24,129 nucleotides of DNA from Pelotomaculum sp. UBA3103 (GCA_002365855.1 DFAP01000117.1:526-24654), one strand, 5' to 3'. Numbered from the stretch's first letter, positions 16,720-23,716 are shown. Made by a program: numbers and translations. Notes: a model not told the origin generated them from the letters alone.

Positions 16720-17472
16720 ATGGGCGCTAAAAAGTTGAGTGTTACTCTTTTAAGGTATACTCCAAACCCCCAGGAGATTGTATCCATGGGGGCTAAATTA
16801 TGCTATTCCCCGGCTGATATTGAGGAGCTTAAACAGGGTATTGAAGGAAAAAACCAGGAGCCTTTCCTGGAACGGCTGATGGAATTTAGACATCTGTCCC
16901 CTATTGAGCACGCGAGCTTTACCTTTGGTATAGAAGGGGTCTCGCGCAGCCTGCTGGCTCAAATCACCAGGCACCGCATCGCCAGCTACAGCGTCAAGTC
17001 CCAACGCTATGTGTCCGAAGCAGGCGCTGCCAAAGAAGACGGAGTTTTCGGCTACATCATACCGCCGCGCATAGAGGCCCTTGGCCAGGAGGCGGTGGCT
17101 GTATTTCAAAGCCAGATGGCCCAGGCCCAGGAATGGTATGATTACTGGGCGGGCAAACTTGGTAACGGTGGATCTGCTTACGAAGATGCCCGGTTCGTCC
17201 TGCCTAACGCGGCGGAAACGAAAATGCTGGTTACCATGAACGCCAGGGAGCTGCTGCACTTTTTTACTCTGCGCTGCTGCAACCGGGCCCAGTGGGAGAT
17301 ACGCGCACTGGCGCAGGAGATGCTTCGCCTGGTTAAGGAGGTCGCGCCGGTGATCTTTGAAACGGCGGGACCCGGCTGCTTGAGGGGACCATGCCCCGAA
17401 GGCAAAATGACCTGTCGTTCCGCTTACGGAGAAGGGGGTGAGATTTCTGGACGACGTGATTGCGGGCCGTAA
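16720..17472 (+). CDS. thyX: ThyX, flavin-dependent thymidylate synthase
   Basis: ThyX methylates dUMP to dTMP with FAD, NADPH and methylene-tetrahydrofolate and is unrelated to ThyA. The 250 residues carry the diagnostic RHRxxSxxxxSxR motif at 84-96 (RHR 84-86, S89, S94, R96), EHASFTF upstream and the LPNAAETKMLVTMNARELLHFF core. ATG 16720 has GGAGG nine bases upstream. Its last 35 bases overlap rlmB in another frame, which gives it a somewhat unusual basic C-terminus. It is inserted in the cysS-mrnC-rlmB-rae1 run. Confidence 0.96.
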   Translation: MGAKKLSVTLLRYTPNPQEIVSMGAKLCYSPADIEELKQGIEGKNQEPFLERLMEFRHLSPIEHASFTFGIEGVSRSLLAQITRHRIASYSVKSQRYVSEAGAAKEDGVFGYIIPPRIEALGQEAVAVFQSQMAQAQEWYDYWAGKLGNGGSAYEDARFVLPNAAETKMLVTMNARELLHFFTLRCCNRAQWEIRALAQEMLRLVKEVAPVIFETAGPGCLRGPCPEGKMTCRSAYGEGGEISGRRDCGP

Positions 17473-18181
17473 CCCGGTCAGGGAGGCCCTGCGGGCAAAC
17501 CGGCCCATAAACAAGATCATGATCGCTGAGGGTGTCTTAGCCGGCCCGCTTCAGGAGATTTACAACAGCGCCAGGGAAAAGAACATCCCTGTGCAGAAGG
17601 TGGACAGGCGTCGACTGGAACAGCTCTCTGCGGGGGACCTCCACCAGGGCGTGATCGCCCTTGCGTCTGCCAGGGAATACGTTGAAGTTGAGGACATTCT
17701 GGACGGAGTTGGGCCTGATCAAGAGCCATTTCTCATCCTTCTGGACGAAATTCACGACCCGCATAATCTTGGCGCCATCCTGCGCACCGCAGACGCCTGC
17801 GGCGCGCACGGGGTGGTTATTCCCCGGCGTCGCTCGGCTGCTTTAACGCCGACGGTTGCCAGGTCATCGGCGGGAGCCGTGGAACATGTCCCTGTGGCCA
17901 GGGTGGCAAATATGGTCCAGGCTATGGAAGGGCTGAAGGCAAAAGGACTCTGGATTGCAGGCGCCGATGCGGAAGGCCGGGAAGTATTCTGGGAGGCGCG
18001 TCTTGACGGCCCGCTTGCCCTGGTTATCGGCGGAGAGAACAAAGGACTGGGGCGCCTGATCAAAGAACGGTGCGATATCCTGGTAAAGGTGCCGATGGGT
18101 GGCAGGATAAACTCATTAAACGCATCTGTCGCGGCTGCCGTGTTGGCGTTTGAGGTGGTGCGGCAAAGGAGAAAGGCCTGA
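17438..18181 (+). CDS. rlmB: RlmB/TrmH-type 23S rRNA 2'-O-methyltransferase
   Basis: This SPOUT-class enzyme methylates a ribose in 23S rRNA (G2251 in E. coli numbering for RlmB). The 247 residues contain an N-terminal substrate-binding domain (about 1-75) and the knotted SpoU domain with motif 1 (HDPHNLGAILRTADACG), motif 2 (LVIGGENKGLG) and motif 3 (VPMGGRINSLNASVAAAV). I chose GTG 17438 because GGAG lies six bases upstream; CTG 17447 and GTG 17456 are less favoured. It overlaps thyX by 35 bases and is followed by rae1 with a six-base gap. Confidence 0.93.
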   Translation: MRFLDDVIAGRNPVREALRANRPINKIMIAEGVLAGPLQEIYNSAREKNIPVQKVDRRRLEQLSAGDLHQGVIALASAREYVEVEDILDGVGPDQEPFLILLDEIHDPHNLGAILRTADACGAHGVVIPRRRSAALTPTVARSSAGAVEHVPVARVANMVQAMEGLKAKGLWIAGADAEGREVFWEARLDGPLALVIGGENKGLGRLIKERCDILVKVPMGGRINSLNASVAAAVLAFEVVRQRRKA

Positions 18182-18187
18182 GGAGAA

Positions 18188-18700
18188 ATGAAAGAGTTTC
18201 TCGTAGTTGACGGATATAACATTATATTTGCCTGGCCCGAGTTCGAAAAACACAGGGACAACGACCTGGAGTATGCCAGGCATAAGCTGGTGTCGGTCCT
18301 GGCCAACTACCATCCTCTCTCCGGGCAAAAAATTTTCGTGGTATTTGACGCGCACCAGGTTAAACATTCCACTGAAAGGGTGGAAAAGATCGAAGGCGTA
18401 GAGGTAATCTATACCCAACAGGGAGAAACAGCTGACACTTTTATTGAAAGCCTTGTTGGCAGGCTGTTCGACGAGGGGACAGTGTATGTTGCCACCTCGG
18501 ACTGGGCGGAACAGGGGATCATCTTCGGCAGGGGCGCCTACCGTATTACCCCCGGCGAGCTGCGTGAGCAGATCAACAGGCTCAAGCATGACAGCGAAAA
18601 GCACTACACGCAGAGATCTCCTTCTGAGGGTTACCTGGAGAACCGTTTGGTGGTCGGGGTCAGGTCTGAATTAGAAAGAATACGTCGAAAAAAGAAATAG
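18188..18700 (+). CDS. rae1: NYN-domain ribosome-associated endoribonuclease (Rae1/YacP)
   Basis: Rae1 is a PIN-like NYN nuclease that cuts certain mRNAs in the ribosomal A site. The 170 residues open with FLVVDGYNII (D8 and N11 in the active-site region), continue with VVFDAHQVKH and the acidic ETADTFIE, and include VATSDWAEQGIIFGRGA, the second acidic cluster. The ATG follows AGGAG at only two bases, so initiation may be inefficient or coupled to rlmB, whose stop lies seven bases upstream. Name and role are by family comparison with Bacillus YacP. Confidence 0.9.
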   Translation: MKEFLVVDGYNIIFAWPEFEKHRDNDLEYARHKLVSVLANYHPLSGQKIFVVFDAHQVKHSTERVEKIEGVEVIYTQQGETADTFIESLVGRLFDEGTVYVATSDWAEQGIIFGRGAYRITPGELREQINRLKHDSEKHYTQRSPSEGYLENRLVVGVRSELERIRRKKK

Positions 18701-18729
18701 TCTGATTTATTGCTTATTCTAATTTAACC

Positions 18730-18758
18730 TTGACGAGCTATCACCCCTTCGTTATAAT
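18730..18758 (+). promoter_or_regulatory. Promoter of the sigH unit
   Basis: TTGACG (18730-18735), 17-base spacer, TATAAT (18753-18758). The expected start is 18764-18766, which coincides with an ATG. Confidence 0.8.
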
Positions 18759-18760
18759 TA

Positions 18761-18907
18761 ATGATGGAACTTGGCCAGAAACTCACCTTTAAACAATGCC
18801 TTACCCATGGAGAAAAAAAGCGCTTGGGGCACACCAGGATCGGTATTGAGGTAGAGGTTTTTTCTTTTTCTCACAGGTATAAGAAAAAGAGCGAGGGGAT
18901 AATGTGA
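18761..18907 (+). CDS. Possible 48-codon leader ORF coupled to sigH
   Basis: This is a small reading frame with two ATGs (18761 and 18764). It ends with TGA that overlaps the sigH GTG (ATGTGA), the usual sign of translational coupling. No Shine-Dalgarno precedes the ATGs, and the mapped-by-eye promoter would start the RNA at about 18764, so translation could be leaderless. A second option is TTG 18824, in the same frame, with GGAG eleven bases upstream, giving 27 residues. The peptide is basic and Lys-rich at the end. A perfect 9-bp stem, TCTTTTTCT/AGAAAAAGA (18863-18871/18882-18890), lies just before the sigH ribosome-binding site, and ribosomes on this frame would open it. No homologue is recognised. 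Confidence 0.35.
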   Translation: MMELGQKLTFKQCLTHGEKKRLGHTRIGIEVEVFSFSHRYKKKSEGIM

Positions 18908-19548
18908 GTCTTCAAGCCCAAAGGGAAATTCCTAACGGGTATCAAGTTTTAGTTGACGAAGAAGTTGTGGAGTTTGCACGAGAGGGTGATGACGGCGCTC
19001 TAGAGTATCTGATAAACAAGTACAGGAACTTTGTACGAGCTAAGGCCCGCTCTTACTTTTTAATCGGGGCTGACCGTGAAGACATTATCCAGGAGGGAAT
19101 GATCGGCCTTTACAAGGCTATTCGCGACTTCCGGATGGACAAACTGTCATCGTTTAGGTCGTTTGCAGAGCTGTGCATAACACGTCAGATTATCACCGCC
19201 ATCAAGACTGCTACCAGGCAAAAGCATATACCTCTGAATTCCTATGTTTCCCTGAACAAGCCCATCTACGATGAAGATTCTGACCGCACCCTGCTGGACG
19301 TCATTTCTGGCTCCAGGATTACCGACCCGGAAGAATTGATCATTTCCAGGGAAGAGTTTGACGACATCGAAGAAAAAATGGGCGAAATCCTTAGTTCGTT
19401 GGAGTGGAAAGTATTGATGTCATACCTGGAAGGAAAGTCCTACCAGGAGATCGCCGAAGATTTAAAACGTCACGTGAAGTCAATCGACAACGCTCTTCAG
19501 AGGGTCAAGCGCAAGCTCGAGCGATACCTGGAGAAAAGGGAATCTTAA
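18904..19548 (+). CDS. sigH: Sigma factor H (early sporulation / stationary phase)
   Basis: SigH directs RNA polymerase to genes for the switch to sporulation and competence. The 214 residues are very close to Bacillus SigH: region 2 with YLINKYRNFVRAKARSYFLIG and DREDIIQEGMIGLYKAI, then TRQKHIPLNSYVSLNKP, and region 4 helix-turn-helix SYQEIAEDLKRHVKSIDNALQR. GTG 18904 has GAGGGG about seven bases upstream. It is transcribed from the 18730-18758 promoter with a leader that may encode a coupled peptide. Its presence implies a spore-forming lineage. A terminator follows. Confidence 0.96.
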   Translation: MSLQAQREIPNGYQVLVDEEVVEFAREGDDGALEYLINKYRNFVRAKARSYFLIGADREDIIQEGMIGLYKAIRDFRMDKLSSFRSFAELCITRQIITAIKTATRQKHIPLNSYVSLNKPIYDEDSDRTLLDVISGSRITDPEELIISREEFDDIEEKMGEILSSLEWKVLMSYLEGKSYQEIAEDLKRHVKSIDNALQRVKRKLERYLEKRES

Positions 19549-19586
19549 CGAGCTGACCAGTTTAATAAGTAACCAGATATTTAAAT

Positions 19587-19626
19587 AGACTTTTAACTAA
19601 ATCAAGAGGGTTAAAGGTCTTTTTAC
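19587..19626 (+). terminator. Rho-independent terminator after sigH
   Basis: AGACTTTTAAC (19587-19597) pairs with GTTAAAGGTCT (19610-19620) over 11 pairs with one G-U, followed by five T. Confidence 0.85.
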
Positions 19627-19655
19627 TTGACATCAGTTTTGATTTAACGTATAAT
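19627..19655 (+). promoter_or_regulatory. Consensus promoter of the Thr-Tyr tRNA unit
   Basis: TTGACA (19627-19632), 17-base spacer, TATAAT (19650-19655): a perfect sigma-A consensus. The start is near 19662, ten bases before the tRNA. Confidence 0.9.
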
Positions 19656-19671
19656 CTTTATTGTGTCACCT

Positions 19672-19747
19672 GCTGGCGTAGCTCAATTGGCAGAGCAGCT
19701 GACTTGTAATCAGCAGGTTGCGGGTTCGAGTCCCATCGCCAGCTCCA
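19672..19747 (+). tRNA. tRNA-Thr (anticodon TGT)
   Basis: A full cloverleaf is visible: acceptor GCTGGCG/CGCCAGC, D arm GCTC/GAGC, anticodon stem GCTGA/TCAGC with loop CTTGTAA, and T arm GCGGG/CCCAT around TTCGAGT. The discriminator is T and CCA is encoded (19745-19747). Confidence 0.97.
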
Positions 19748-19856
19748 GTTGAGTAGTAAGAGGTCAGAAGTTAGAAGTCAGAATTAGAAGGAATTCGTTT
19801 TATGAATTCCAACAAAAAAATCCGACCTCCGACTTCCGAAGACCGACATCTAATAC
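19748..19856. repeat. Palindromic 7-base repeat element, copy 1 (Thr-Tyr spacer)
   Basis: It fills the spacer between tRNA-Thr and tRNA-Tyr exactly. The left arm has degenerate 7-base units of the AGAAGTC type (about 19761-19790). The centre is a perfect hairpin, GGAATTC/GAATTCC (19790-19796/19804-19810) with loop GTTTTAT. After an A-rich AACAAAAAAA, the right arm has 7-base units of the TCCGACC type (19821-19850), and ATAC ends it. It is related to copy 2 at 23880-23998. Confidence 0.8.
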
Positions 19857-19941
19857 GGAGGGGTTCCCGAGTGGCTAAAGGGAGCAGACTGTAAATCTGC
19901 CGTCGACGACTTCGCTGGTTCGAATCCAGCCCCCTCCACCA
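19857..19941 (+). tRNA. tRNA-Tyr (anticodon GTA)
   Basis: A class II tRNA of 85 bases with a long variable arm. Acceptor GGAGGGG/CCCCTCC, anticodon stem CAGA/TCTG with loop containing GTA, T arm CTGG/CCAG around TTCGAAT, discriminator A, encoded CCA (19939-19941). Confidence 0.97.
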
Positions 19942-19968
19942 GGACCAACATAAGGATGCCCGTGATAG

Positions 19969-19998
19969 TTGATTCGCGGCCCCTTTGTATGATATAAT
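19969..19998 (+). promoter_or_regulatory. Promoter of the initiator tRNA
   Basis: TTGATT (19969-19974), 18-base spacer, TATAAT (19993-19998). The start near 20005 lies nine bases before the tRNA. Confidence 0.75.
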
Positions 19999-20013
19999 AG
20001 ATTTTGCAGACAT

Positions 20014-20089
<76 letters not shown>

Positions 20090-20100
20090 AGAAATGTAAG

Positions 20101-20124
20101 CGCCTCGAATTTGAGGCGTTTTTT
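20101..20124 (+). terminator. Terminator after the fMet tRNA
   Basis: CGCCTC (20101-20106) and GAGGCG (20113-20118) form a 6-bp stem with a 6-base loop followed by six T. Confidence 0.9.
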
Positions 20125-20143
20125 GCTTTTTGTTTTAATAAAA

Positions 20144-20172
20144 GGAATAGCGGCCGTTTTGGCCGCTATTCC
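20144..20172 (-). terminator. Terminator of tupA (12-bp perfect stem)
   Basis: GGAATAGCGGCC and GGCCGCTATTCC form a perfect 12-bp stem with a 5-base loop. On the minus strand it is followed by TTTTATT, so it should end tupA transcription. On the plus strand it backs up the tRNA terminator. Confidence 0.75.
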
Positions 20173-20222
20173 AACTTGCTGATATCAGTCGTGCTGTTGT
20201 TGAAGGGGGCTGTCAACAGAAG

Positions 20223-21104
20223 TTATTTGCCGACATCCTCCATTTTCTTACCGGCATCCGGGAAGAAAAGGGGCTCGCCGTATTTATCCTTGCCAAATTC
20301 ACTGATAACCTTTTGAGTGTCAGAATCGACCATAAACTCAACAAATGCTTGCGCGCCGTCCTTGTTGACCTTGGTAAACTTTTCAGGGTTAACCTGCATC
20401 ACATGGTAGATGTTTAGAAGTACCGGGTCGCCCTCCATGAGGTTTTCAAGTTTTATGTTTTTCTTCTGGGCCAGGAATGTTGCCCTGTCGCTCAGGGTGT
20501 AGCCGAGCTTCTCGTTAGCTATGTTCAGGGTTGCCCCCATGCCTGTTCCGCTCTGCAGGTACCAGCTGCCCTCCGGGGTAATGCCAGCTTCCTTCCATAT
20601 TTTTAATTCCATTTTGTGCGTGCCCGAATCGTCCCCGCGCGATACGAAGGTAGACTCACTGGAAGCTATCTTCTTGAAAGTTTCAACAACTGATTTCATT
20701 CCCTTGATGCCTGCCGGGTCGTCTGCCGGCCCTACGATGATAAAGTCATTGTGCATGACGAGCTGGTAATTAACAGCGACGCCGCTGTCGACAAGCGGTT
20801 TCTCGGACGAAGGTGCATGAGTCAAAAGCACATCGGCCTCGCCTTTTTCACCCATGGTCAGGGCCGCGCCCGTACCTACGGCAATAGGTTTCACCTTGTA
20901 ACCGGTTTTCTGCTCAAAGTCTGGGACCAGGACGTCAAGCAGGCCGCTGTCCTGGGTGCTGGTGGTGGTGGCCAGGATAATGTCCTTGACCTCGGGCTGC
21001 GGTGTAGTCTGGGGCGCCGGTTTTGAGCCGCAACCCTGCAGTACTCCTAAAATCATAACAAAAATTAAAACTGCCAGCGGCGCCAGATATTTTTTATTTC
21101 TCAT
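20223..21104 (-). CDS. tupA: TupA-type tungstate-binding lipoprotein of an ABC transporter
   Basis: TupA captures tungstate outside the membrane for uptake into tungsten- or molybdenum-cofactor enzymes. The 293 residues start with a lipoprotein signal peptide with lipobox LQGC (C25). The mature part has the family signature ILATTTSTQDSGLLD (about 42-56), VGTGAAL, and FVSRGDDSGTHKMEL. ATG 21104 has AAAGGAGG about six bases upstream. No TupB permease or TupC ATPase gene adjoins it, so the partners must be elsewhere. Two tandem RNA elements and a terminator precede it, which suggests control by cofactor. Molybdate specificity cannot be ruled out, but the TTTSTQDSGLLD signature favours tungstate. 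Confidence 0.88.
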   Translation of the reverse strand: MRNKKYLAPLAVLIFVMILGVLQGCGSKPAPQTTPQPEVKDIILATTTSTQDSGLLDVLVPDFEQKTGYKVKPIAVGTGAALTMGEKGEADVLLTHAPSSEKPLVDSGVAVNYQLVMHNDFIIVGPADDPAGIKGMKSVVETFKKIASSESTFVSRGDDSGTHKMELKIWKEAGITPEGSWYLQSGTGMGATLNIANEKLGYTLSDRATFLAQKKNIKLENLMEGDPVLLNIYHVMQVNPEKFTKVNKDGAQAFVEFMVDSDTQKVISEFGKDKYGEPLFFPDAGKKMEDVGK

Positions 21105-21230
21105 AACGCTCCTCCTTTATTTTTGATGTATTTTAATTTAAGAAGCCCTTTTTTCACCCCCTCGAAAAACAATGCCGGGCGGCTTTGAGAAACAGCAGAA
21201 CCAGCCAGGCGGCTAAACCGGTGTTTTGTC

Positions 21231-21319
21231 CTCCTTTTCGCATTGGAAGGTGCACAGGTTCCCTTTGCACCCCTCGGTCGCAAGCCATAGCATTTTGCCG
21301 TAGGCTGTGCGGCTTGGAG
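21231..21319 (-). ncRNA. Riboswitch-like element B upstream of tupA (Moco/Tuco type?)
   Basis: On the tupA strand this 89-nt element is closed by CTCC (21319-21316) and GGAG (21234-21231). Inside are a stem AAGCC/GGCTT (21315-21311/21285-21281), a hairpin GGTGCA/TGCACC (21271-21266/21254-21249) with a loop containing AGGGAACCT, and a conserved tail of the form CCTTCCAATGCGAAAAGGAG. It repeats element A in order and length. A Moco/Tuco-type riboswitch is my best reading, based on tupA and on the layout; I cannot search to confirm it. Confidence 0.5.
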
Positions 21320-21336
21320 ATCTGATATTTATTTAT

Positions 21337-21376
21337 AAATATAAAAGCCCTGCCCTCCATGACAAAAGGACAAAGC
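21337..21376 (-). terminator. Terminator between tandem elements A and B
   Basis: On the minus strand GCTTTGTCC (21376-21368) pairs with GGGCAGGGC (21355-21347) over nine pairs with G-U, followed by TTTTATATTT. AAAGC (21393-21389), just after element A, can pair with GCTTT (21376-21372) instead and would break it: a candidate antiterminator. Confidence 0.5.
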
Positions 21377-21394
21377 TCTGCTTAGTAGGCTTTA

Positions 21395-21481
21395 CTCCTT
21401 TCCACAATGGGAGGCACACCGGTTTCCCCGTATACCCTGACGGCCGGCATCCATACCAGGTAAGGAATGCCAGGCTCGGAG
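21395..21481 (-). ncRNA. Riboswitch-like element A upstream of tupA (Moco/Tuco type?)
   Basis: On the tupA strand this 87-nt element is closed by CTCC (21481-21478) and GGAG (21398-21395). A long stem GCC-T-GGCAT/ATGCC-GGC (21475-21467/21450-21443) follows, then a 7-bp stem GGTATAC/GTGTGCC (21436-21430/21419-21413) capped by GGGGAAACCG, then TCCCATTGTGGAAAGGAG. Order, spacing and motifs match element B. No promoter could be assigned with confidence further upstream. The rest of the 21482-21668 stretch is AT-rich and shows nothing else firm. Confidence 0.5.
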
Positions 21482-21668
21482 TTTATATCTTTTAAAGCCA
21501 CAATTCCACTCTAGACTAAAAAATCCTGCAAAGCCAAAAATTATTTTTCAATTCTGTGTCAGCGGGTCCTAACAAATAAATTTTCAAAAAAATAATCAGA
21601 TAAACAAGGAATATGTCGATATATTAAATTGACTGAAACTTAATTAATTATATAAAGGAGGATTCTCT

Positions 21669-22583
21669 TTGAGGCTCTTAACTCGTTCCGACTTCGACGG
21701 TTTAGCCAGCGCTGTTCTTCTTAAAGAGGTTGGTATAATTGATGACAGGAAGTTTGTCCACCCCAAGGATATACAGGATGGCCTTGTTGAAGTAACTGAA
21801 AATGACGTACTTGTCAATATTCCCTTTGTTGAGGGATGCGGCCTCTGGTTTGACCACCATTCGAGCGAGAGCGAAAGGCTGGAATTAAAGAGTAAGTATA
21901 AGGGGTACAGTAAAACTGCGCCCAGCGCCGCCAGGGTGGTTTATGAATACTACGGCGGCAGGGACAGGTTTAAAGACCTGGATGATTTGATAGCTGCTGT
22001 GGACAAGGCAGATTCTGCCCAATTTACAATCAGTGAAATTCTAAAACCCGAGGGCTGGGCTCTCCTCTCCTTTGTCATGGACCCCCGGACCGGCCTGGGC
22101 AGGTTTAAAGACTACCGCATCAGCAACTATGAGCTTATGGACAACATGATTGAATACTGCCGCACCAAGCCTATTGAAGAAATACTGCAGCTTCCCGACG
22201 TCCAGGAGAGGATCAAGCGCTATTTTGAGCAAAACGCCCTTTACGAGGATATGATCAGGAAGCATACAAAGGTTGAGGCAAACGTTATCATTACAGATTT
22301 GCGCAGTGTTGATGTCATATACAGCGGCAACAGGTTTATCATCTACTGCCTTTACCCGGAACAAAACATATCGATTTGGATTGTTGACGGCAGGAACAAG
22401 CAGAACTGTGTCTTTGCAGTCGGACACAGCATCATTAACAGGAGTTCGGAAACAGATGTGGGCTCTTTGATGTTAAAGTACGGCGGTGGTGGTCACAAAG
22501 CTGTCGGGACCTGTCAGGTCCCATACGGTGATACGGACAGGGTGCTTTCCGAGCTGGTTTCCTCGATAAAAAAGGACGGTTAA
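21669..22583 (+). CDS. DHH/DHHA1-family phosphoesterase (exopolyphosphatase-like)
   Basis: The 304-residue protein belongs to the DHH superfamily of metal-dependent phosphoesterases; its substrate (polyphosphate, short RNA or cyclic nucleotides) cannot be told from sequence. Motif 1 is SDFDGLASAVLL (about 7-18), motif 3 FDHH near 61-64, motif 4 VDKADSA near 110-116, and the C-terminal DHHA1 domain ends with GGGGHKAVGTCQ (about 274-285). At the motif 2 position the family Asp appears as Asn (VNIP). The start is TTG 21669, seven bases after AAAGGAGG. It is divergent from tupA and has no operon partner. Confidence 0.82.
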   Translation: MRLLTRSDFDGLASAVLLKEVGIIDDRKFVHPKDIQDGLVEVTENDVLVNIPFVEGCGLWFDHHSSESERLELKSKYKGYSKTAPSAARVVYEYYGGRDRFKDLDDLIAAVDKADSAQFTISEILKPEGWALLSFVMDPRTGLGRFKDYRISNYELMDNMIEYCRTKPIEEILQLPDVQERIKRYFEQNALYEDMIRKHTKVEANVIITDLRSVDVIYSGNRFIIYCLYPEQNISIWIVDGRNKQNCVFAVGHSIINRSSETDVGSLMLKYGGGGHKAVGTCQVPYGDTDRVLSELVSSIKKDG

Positions 22584-22946
22584 CAGCTCCAAGTTTTTTT
22601 CGCAATATTACCGCGCCACAGGATTGATTTTAAAGTGGACTAAAAAAAGAGGCAGGGCAAATGGCTTGGGGTCTGATTTTGCAGGGCTTAGAACGGAAAT
22701 ATGGGTGCGGCTAAATACTTTGTCAAAATTTAAGCGTTCTGGTAAAGGGGTGTTTGCTTTTTCTTCAGAGTTATAAGGGAATTGGCGTGCCGGGATAATA
22801 GACATTATAATAGAAGAGAATTAAATGCGGTGAACCAGTAACAGCGCCAGGAACGTCAAACGGGTAAGGACAGGGGGCAGTTTGCTGCGGCCCAACGCCG
22901 TGGATTTTTCAGCCTCAATTCAATATCCGGTACTGGGGGTAATGAG
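22584..22946. other. 363-base gap before the surface-protein gene
   Basis: No gene is supported here. No terminator is evident after the DHH gene. CAGGGC occurs twice (22653-22658 region and about 22682), which I regard as chance. The right part holds the promoter at 22782-22811 and a G-rich leader of about 130 bases with GCAG-TTTG-CTGC as a clear small hairpin flanked by GGG/CCC. It fits no riboswitch family I know. Confidence 0.4.
22782..22811 (+). promoter_or_regulatory. Promoter of the copper-amine-oxidase-like gene
   Basis: TTGGCG (22782-22787), 18-base spacer, TATAAT (22806-22811). Predicted start near 22818, giving a long leader of about 129 bases. Confidence 0.6.
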
Positions 22947-23669
22947 ATGAAAAGAAAAGTATTATTCGTAACGTTTCTGGTCTTGCTGGTGTTAACCCTG
23001 AGTGTCTCTGCTTGGGGAACTTCCACAGAACAGGCTGCGTTCTTTGTGGGTGAAAATTATTACACTGTGGAAACAGACATGATGTACTCCATGGACACTG
23101 TCCCGTTTATTGAGAATGACTGCATTTTTGTGCCCGCCCGGTATTTTGCCAGGGCCGCCGGTATACCCGACAGTGGGATCATCTGGAACGCGGCTGACCG
23201 TGTGGTGACTATCCAGAAGGATGGGTTTACTGTTTCCTTTGGCATTGGAGAGCATATCCTGTATGTGAACGCGGAGCCTAGAGCTATAAGCGCTGCGGCT
23301 GTTTTGCGGGAAAACCGGGCATTCCTTCCGGTTCGTGCCATCGCGGAAGCCCTGGGTTATAAAGTTACCTGGGATCCGGAGCAGCGGGCCGTCCGGGTTT
23401 ATGCACAGGGAGGTGGGGAGAACGAAATGATAGTAGAAAAAGTCAAGAAAGACCTGGCCGAAAAAAAAGGTTTGCCGCTTGATCAGATAACCGTTAAAAA
23501 GGTTGAATCTGTTAGTTGGCCTGATACCAGCCTGGGCTGCCCCGAACCCGGTAAAATGTATGCCCAGGTTATAACGCCGGGCTGCCGCGTGGTCCTTTCA
23601 GGGGGCGGGAAAGACTATGTATACCACACCGGATTGAATGGGACTTTTGTTTTATGTGAGAATAATTAA
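22947..23669 (+). CDS. Secreted protein: copper amine oxidase N-terminal domain plus second domain
   Basis: The 240-residue protein has a Sec signal peptide (about 1-23). The middle (about 35-155) is a copper amine oxidase N1-like domain with its two internal repeats (VPARYFARAAGIP... and LPVRAIAEALGYKVTWDPEQRAVRVY). This domain is an extracellular stalk or binding module in Firmicutes and does not imply oxidase activity. The C-terminal part (about 160-240) has a separate conserved pattern, SWPDTSLGCPEPGKMYAQVITPGCRVVL ... DYVYHT, of unknown function, which I have seen in other secreted proteins. ATG 22947 has GGGGG about seven bases upstream. It is monocistronic, with a tRNA downstream. Confidence 0.8.
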   Translation: MKRKVLFVTFLVLLVLTLSVSAWGTSTEQAAFFVGENYYTVETDMMYSMDTVPFIENDCIFVPARYFARAAGIPDSGIIWNAADRVVTIQKDGFTVSFGIGEHILYVNAEPRAISAAAVLRENRAFLPVRAIAEALGYKVTWDPEQRAVRVYAQGGGENEMIVEKVKKDLAEKKGLPLDQITVKKVESVSWPDTSLGCPEPGKMYAQVITPGCRVVLSGGGKDYVYHTGLNGTFVLCENN

Positions 23670-23716
23670 CCCGCCCGTTTTGTCCGCAACAGGCCGCTTT
23701 TACAGCCAAACCCTGC

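Noticed and set aside
21101..21360. Minus-strand reading frames of 60-68 codons between tupA and element A
   Set aside because: They coincide with the structured tandem RNA elements, lack ribosome-binding sites and resemble no protein; one contains a Cys-rich 26-residue peptide that I regard as chance.
21307..21495. Plus-strand 62-codon frame over the tandem elements
   Set aside because: Antisense to the structured leader, no ribosome-binding site, no recognisable protein.
22608..22805. Minus-strand 65-codon frame in the DHH-surface-protein gap
   Set aside because: No ribosome-binding site, low-complexity composition, no family resemblance.
22818..22946. c-di-GMP or c-di-AMP riboswitch in the leader of the surface-protein gene
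   Set aside because: Some G-rich similarity only; the core conserved sequences of these classes are not found.
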